Shown here one piece after another: positions 58,302-64,000 of a stretch of DNA of 64,000 nucleotides. Both the position numbers and the translations under genes were made by a program. How positions within the stretch are numbered: the first letter of the stretch is position 1; each line of letters begins with the position of its first letter. The DNA lies in contig JAIWNI010000029.1 in assembly GCA_025331435.1 (NCBI GenBank), positions 124,001 to 188,000 of the forward strand, given 5' to 3'. This stretch comes from Choanephora cucurbitarum. Its lineage: Eukaryota; Mucoromycota; Mucoromycetes; Mucorales; Choanephoraceae. The notes beneath the pieces were generated by a model. That model was not told the DNA's origin and did not search any database. It worked only from the letters and a program-made list of their open reading frames with translations.

Positions 58302-60080
58302 CCTTATTTATCTCTGTAAATTTCATCTAATCTTTTAACGACTTATCAAACACAATAAACAGATTATTCCAATCTTAACCCTAGCATGATTATCTTTATC
58401 AAAATTCTAGTTAGAGAACTTGAATGCCTTGTATTTCTTTTTGTTCTATGAAACTTTAATAGCTGGAATTTGTTCAAGATACATACAATCTTACGGAAGA
58501 TATAGGTTATGTAGGTTCAGCCCTAGGGGGGGGGGGATTAGGATTTTGTTTGACCATAGTAAAAAGAGAAAGAAAAAGGATATGGCATTCTAATAAGACT
58601 ATAGCAACACGAGATGCTTGTGAAGTAAACATTGTATTTTATCCTTTTTACACGAGAAGTAGTCATTAACCTCTAAGCATAATCTATTAATAGATGGTTT
58701 TGATAAGCTTAAAAATCCTAAAGAAAGAAACTCTACTGTCTTGGTTATTTTCTCCATGTTCATTTAGAAAGAGTTAAGAATTGGCCATGTCTGAGGTCTC
58801 CTTTAGTGAAGTAAGAGAAATATGTACACAGAAACAGTCTTCTCTTTATCTTTTAAAGGTAGTTTTTTGAACAATGAGCATGGAAAAAGCTAACAATAGT
58901 TGGCTGGCTGGTAAATGAGAACCTTATTGTTGAAACGAAAATTTGTTGGAATAATGAGTAGCTCGCTTGATCTGTCAATTAATTGAGAATTAAGAAAGTG
59001 CAGAAGGAATGATGTGGTTGACATCTAATGTTTCTCCTAATTCTATTTTGTATGCTTCCTAAATAGTTGACTAGCAGTACAGTCTTGCTTAAAGAATTTA
59101 GCCATAGTCGTATTTTCAAGGTTACTGAAAAAAGAAACACTATAATGTTCTATAGTTCTTATCTTACTGTTGACATAGATGGTGTTGGCAAAAGTTTGAA
59201 TCAGACGAGCACTGTCAAGTTATGAACTGCAGCTAAATGTCAGGTTGTCATTAGCATCCCTTTTCCTTTTTTGAGAATAATAGTTATCAGCTATCTAAGA
59301 GGACTGTATGCTTTAACTGATTTTACAATGCTATCTTGAGAAAGTTCGTTGGTCTCTCTAAGTATATTGCCAGGCTGTACCTTATTATTTTATGCTCTCT
59401 CATAGTTTTCAAACTCCTATACACTCTGATTCTCAGCTATAACTGAACAATCTACCTTCTTCCCGCTTTCAATCTAAAGGCGTGCCACTTGACAGCATTA
59501 CCTCTCCTTTGCTGAGTTTGTTTGTCATTGACAACACCTTAGGTTTTTTTTTTTTCAAATTAAACATAGTCATGCCAGTACAATCTATTGTTATCTTCTA
59601 TACACTAATCGTCTCAAACACGATTAGGCGCAACTTGAACTTGTTTAAAGCAAGCCCGAGTTTGTTGTCTAATTTATATGTGTCGTATACCTGAATGATC
59701 AACAACAAAGAGGCTATGTTAAAGACAAAGATGAAACAATGACCAAAGACAGATTGAAATGGTGACTGCAGACTTTTAACAATTAAATACTGAAGGCCAT
59801 ATAGCTTTCATTGAAATCAGAATAAGCTCTTGTTAGGCCTCTTTATTCAGTTTGCTTTGTTTTAAGCTCTAATTATCTTTTTCTTTTTGATGAAACAATG
59901 CGTGCACGGCTTTATCCTGGCCAATCATTTTCTAGAAATACACTAAACAAAAAAGGTTTTTGTTGTGTTGTTATCCAAATACGGAAACTGAAAGAGAAAA
60001 AAAATGCGGGTCCCTTTTTTAACTCACTTTCTCTTCTTTTTCTCTTCTTTTTCTCTTTTTTTATCTGCTTTACTTGAAAT
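58302..60080. other. intergenic
   Basis: AT-rich spacer of 1.8 kb. It contains an 11-base poly-G run at 58526-58536. The ORF at 59482-59694 has no motif. CT-rich runs at 60030-60065 form the leader of the GBD-FH3 gene. No gene seen. Confidence 0.5.
58526..58536 (+). repeat. 11-base poly-G run
   Basis: Unbroken G run in AT-rich DNA; reverse-strand equivalent of the poly-C run at 37725-37735. Confidence 0.9.
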
Positions 60081-62842
60081 ATGTCCAGTTCCTCCGCTCC
60101 ATTGGATGCCCGATCATCATCCCCTCCTTCTGTCACTTATGCTTCAAATCAACCATCACCCAACCGTATTCTAAACCGAGTTTCGACTTTGTTCGGAGGC
60201 GGAAAAAAGAAGACAGGAACAAATGACTTGATCAATGCAGAAGCTTCCTCATCAGCTGCCACGGCTGAAGAAGAAGAACATCTATCTCGGGTCGATTCCT
60301 TTTCCTTTCAAGATGAGCGAACACAATCATGCGTAGATTCCATGTACTCTTCAATTCATTCGCGACGTTCTAATTATCGCCCTAATCCTAACACACCACC
60401 TCCATTACGTACAGTGCAGCTAGAGAATCCTATTGTCCATTTACCATCTCCCACAACTCCTCCTGTCGAAGCAAGTCAGCCTCTCACATCCAACGCTTCA
60501 CCTTTACCGACACCTACACCTACACCAGCACCTGTCACTACCGTTTCTGAACCGAGAAAAAAGACACCTCCACCTCATTCTACTGTCTCCTCTCAGAAAA
60601 TAGAAGATATCGAAACACAATTCAATTTGCTTCTAGTAAGTGTGTTCTCAAAAAAGAAAGAAATGGGTGTTGAAGCTGATGATTGATATAGAAAGAATAT
60701 GCTCCTTCAGCAGATCATATGAGTCAAGTTCATAGCTTGACATTTGAACAGAAAGAGATGCTTCTTCGGTCTTCACGATCACCCGCCTTATTGAAGAAAA
60801 ATTCGACATTTTCGCATGTCATGCCTAGTTTCTCGTTAAAAGCTACCTTTGGCATCAAGAACAAAGGATCCTCAAAGCAGAATAAGCGTGCCAGTGTTGC
60901 ACAGGACCAGAATATCTTTAGTTCACCTTTTGTGGCCGATGTCCATCAGAGTATGTCTGAACAAGGATCTAAAAAGTTAATTCAATCAGTCAAGGCTAAC
61001 ACAGCCCCTGGTCGCTATGGTCGATCTCGGTCTGCCTTGCCTAATACAGGCCATACTAGTGAGTCTTACAGTCGAAGTAGCTCAAGGACAAAAATGAAAT
61101 CAACGCCAGAGTATTTCGTTCATCTACTTCGAGAGACACATGTACGTGACTTAGAGGATTCTGAAGTACTTGATCTTCGTGTATTTTTACGTAGTGTAGT
61201 GGTCAGGTAAAAACAAAAGAGAGATACAAAAAAAAAGGCGGGGGAAGATAAAGTCTGATCAACATATGATAGCTGGACAAGTGAATTCTTAGCTCAAGGT
61301 GGCTATGAAGCCATTGCCAATCTGTTTAAACAGATGAAGGAAGCACCCAAGAGGTAAATGAACTGTTTGGCATAAAGAAAGGAAGCCGAGCTTAATGTTT
61401 AATATCTTGTCAGACATCCAAATGACAATCGAATGCTTCAACATTTAGGCAAATGCCTAAAGACAATTATGACACATCAGGTAAATATTGAATCAAGGCG
61501 ATTGCTTAAACACACACACAAAAAAAAAAAGACTGAACTAATTCAAATATGCATAGCCTATGGGTACCCAAATTGTCTTAACCAACCCTTCTGCTCTTTA
61601 TTATATCCGTGATATCTTATTTGGACCAGTCAACAAAAAACAAAAGCAAGTGTATGGTCTAGAGATCAACACACGTAGTTTGCTTTTAAATCTCATGTGT
61701 ACCTTAGCCACCCTTCAGACAGACCCATCTGCTCAAGTAGAGTATGTGCATGGTTATGATGTCCTACGTCGTCTCTTACTTGATCGTCCAACTGACAAGC
61801 TGATCAATGATGAGGATGACAAGAAGGGTGCCGCTAAGCATACACCTCCTTTCCCTATCACACTCAAGACAGATCCCAAAGATATTCTGCAGATGATCAT
61901 GGAAAACGATCCCAATGGACAGGCGATTGGACAGACTTATGAATGGGATAAAGATCAGCCTTTACCACGTTATACAGCTTGGATGAGGGAGCTTCAGTAC
62001 ACAGTAGAAAAGCATATTGAGACCATCACTTTCCTGGCTCAAGTGTTGAATTATGACTTTCATAGTGCCTATCGACAGATCAAGATGAGACAGACGCAAG
62101 GAGAGGACGAGTCATCAAACCAAGCTGAGGCTTCTGGCACAGTGATGACTGAAGAAGGTGTTGTTGATTATATTGTAAAGTAGTTGTCAGTGTGGTCTAT
62201 ATGTTATTCTGACTCATATCACATTTGGTTAGATTACTCATCTTCGACTTATCCGTACAGTTGTCACCACTCAACCTACTTCGTATGTAGGCAATTATGA
62301 TGGACGTGAACAAGAGAAAATGAGATTAGAGTTGATGATGTCAGGATTTGACAAGATTTCAAAGGTAAAAAAAAAAAGCTCAAACGCAAGGCTTTCTTTT
62401 TGGATACTGATGTTGAGATCTTCAACACTAGATTCTGATACAATGCCCACATCCCACTGTCAGAGCTTCTTATATCAACTATTTGAAGCCTTTGATGAAC
62501 CCATGTGCAGATTTGTCTCTGCCTGCCGATACCAGCTCATCACAGCCACCACCTTTGCCAGCACGCAGAGATCACCAAGACTTGACAGATTCTTACCTAT
62601 CAGACGATGATGAAGATGATTATGAAATATCTGTATATGCTGATGATGCAGATTCGATAACAGATCAAGTACAGTCAGATAGACAATGGCAATATGAACA
62701 CGAGCCATATTATGATGATATCTTTCATGATGAAGCTTATATTGAAGATCATTTCAATTCAGACGAAGAAGACGACGACGAAGAAGATCTCAAGAACCAT
62801 ACAGGCTATGATTCAGTAGATCATGTCGACCGAACCAAATAA
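60081..62842 (+). CDS. formin-like GBD-FH3 protein lacking FH1/FH2
   Basis: Seven exons, 60081-60635, 60692-61206, 61273-61353, 61414-61480, 61557-62174, 62233-62364 and 62432-62842, giving 792 residues; all are GT-AG. The first 320 residues are disordered, Ser/Pro/Thr-rich, with GGGKKKTG. A formin Rho-GTPase-binding domain follows from about residue 322: STPEYFVHLLRETHVRDLED, LRVFLRSVVVSWTSEFLAQG and GYEAIANLFKQMKEA. The armadillo-like FH3 is LGKCLKTIMTH, YGLEINTRSLLLNLMCTLAT, HIETITFLAQVLNYDFHSAYRQI and ILIQCPHPTVRASYINYLKP. After one Pro-rich PPPLPARRD the protein ends in a very acidic tail (YLSDDDEDDYE ... NSDEEDDDEEDLKN). No FH1 poly-Pro or FH2 actin domain follows before the stop. It may act as a Rho/Cdc42 effector or formin regulator; that is inference. 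Confidence 0.87.
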
Positions 62843-63889
62843 ATTTCCTTCTTCTATAGTATACCTTATCAACTCAATAAAACATCATTACATTATTAGA
62901 CTTATTGCATGTCTATCTAGCCCTTTTAAGATGAAGCTATGGGATACAGAGCATCAAGCTAATGTCAATCCTTGTTTTTATTGAAGATATCCCTTTTTTT
63001 TTTTGGAAACAATGTATCAAGTATTTTTGATTTCTTACAGTGCATGTCTGTCAGAAGACTTGGCATAAACATTGCCTTCAGTGGGCGTACCAATACACTT
63101 CTGTATTTCAAATAGTCTAGGCTAATACGACAAATGCGCGATGATGTAGTGCTCTAAGATGGTCAGTAGCTCTCTGCTCACATGATTTTATGTAATAGTG
63201 TTATTTTAAGCTATTTTGGTCATGCAAAGAAATAAATAACGTCAGTCTTTGGTAGGGATACATATCCTGTTATGAGCGGAATTCTGAAAGCCACGGTTAC
63301 TACCTTGGCTCTTTTATGTGCTCTTACAAAAGGCCTTCTTGTGTCTATTTAGCAAACTTATTCTAATTCTCATTCCAAAAGATGTATGTATAACGCTTAG
63401 CTCTTATCATATCAACAGCAACCTGAAGGTGCCTCGAATTATCTTTTCATGATCAGTGAAAGATTCGCTCGATAGAGCTTACTTTGAGTGAACACAAGAA
63501 AAAAAAAGTGGCCGTATAGACCCGCCCACTCTCATTCTTGTAACTTTTCACCCTGTAGATAGACTAACAACTACTATAGCAAGAGAGATAGACCTCCCTT
63601 TTTTTTCATTTTCATTTTCATTTCCATTTCCATTATATAACGAAATAGATCTTGGCTACTTTTTGACTTATCATGACATATGATGATTTACATAATAAGC
63701 TTCGAAAGTGCCTTAAAGAAGAAAAAAAAATAAGAAAACTTTTTTGTCTTTTTATATTTAATCGACACCGTGACGCGCTAATTTTTTTTGGTTTAGAGTC
63801 GTTTCTTGACGTATAAGCCACAATGCAAGATTTCTATAAACTGAATAACAGTTTCGTTTATTTTCTTTGTTTCTACACTTTCTCTAGCC
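62843..63889. other. intergenic
   Basis: 3' flank of the GBD-FH3 gene and promoter of the last gene. It has tandem ttttcat/ttccat hexamers at 63608-63635 next to an ATATAA. No gene seen. Confidence 0.5.
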
Positions 63890-64000
63890 ATGACCGAAAG
63901 ACTTACTCGTAGCCAGCGACGAAAGATTGAATCACAAACCCATACAAAGGTTGATTTAGATCATCTAGCCGAAATCGATGTCAAGCAACTCGCTGCTCAA
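63890..64000 (+). CDS. 5' end of an unrecognised gene, cut by window end
   Basis: ATG at 63890 begins a 37-codon open frame (MTERLTRSQRRKIESQTHTK, then VDLDHLAEIDVKQL) that runs off the window. The start is preceded by a T/C-rich leader and TCTAGCC. The visible part is basic then acidic and looks like a folded or coiled N-terminus. No family can be assigned from 37 residues. Confidence 0.55.
   Translation, partial: MTERLTRSQRRKIESQTHTKVDLDHLAEIDVKQLAAQ

Overview
This is nuclear DNA from a filamentous fungus of an early-diverging lineage, most probably a Mucoromycota (Mucorales-like) species. The base composition is AT-rich and the genes are packed on both strands. Most genes carry several 45-90 nt introns with GTAAGT/GTATGT-type donors and (T)AG acceptors. 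The gene content includes families missing from budding yeast but kept in early-diverging fungi: a CSL (LAG1/RBP-J) transcription factor, a STYX-type phosphatase, NUDCD1 and a SUGCT-like CoA-transferase. Genus and species cannot be fixed from the window. No rRNA, tRNA, CRISPR array, plasmid or virus signature was found.

Layout. 1-11.2 kb: the tail of an unrecognised gene, then a minus-strand run of a Ptc2/3-like PP2C phosphatase, mitochondrial ribosomal protein mL49, a Fat1/FATP-type acyl-CoA synthetase, a PacC/Rim101 zinc-finger factor and Ilv3 dihydroxy-acid dehydratase. 12.3-14.6 kb: a decayed MULE transposase. 14.9-25.5 kb (plus strand): sorting nexin Snx4/Atg24, a vacuolar Ca2+/H+ exchanger, two Q/N-rich ORFs (one with 113 consecutive glutamines) and a short-chain dehydrogenase. 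27-32 kb: two paralogous secreted acidic proteins with duplicated promoters, separated by a small TA-flanked MITE. 32.5-41 kb: a STYX-like phosphatase, a Dal5-type MFS permease, a 34-residue CCHC zinc-knuckle microgene and a glutamine-synthetase-fold enzyme. 41.7-50.9 kb: CSL factor, Kelch-BTB protein, SUGCT-like CoA-transferase. 51.1-55.7 kb: a divergent NUDCD1 / RINT1-Tip20 pair sharing an 88 bp promoter. 55.7-64 kb: a long imperfect palindrome, a protein with PP1- and WW-docking motifs, a formin-type GBD-FH3 protein without FH2, and the start of a gene cut by the window end.

How the genes relate. This is a housekeeping/regulatory chromosomal region, not one pathway cluster. Themes are membrane traffic and autophagy (Snx4, RINT1), ion and pH homeostasis (Vcx1, PacC), mitochondrial metabolism (mL49, Ilv3, SUGCT), phosphatase signalling (PP2C, STYX, a putative PP1 docking protein) and cell polarity (GBD-FH3, Kelch-BTB).

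The most unusual items are the zinc-knuckle microgene (37464-37714), the secreted paralogue whose only in-frame stop lies inside a possible 51 nt intron, the 113-glutamine tract, the formin regulatory module without an actin-assembly domain, a STYX homologue that keeps a catalytic cysteine, and the 67 bp-arm palindrome near 56.2 kb. Exon coordinates are given where I could trace splice sites by eye; otherwise the span runs from start codon to stop codon and contains introns.
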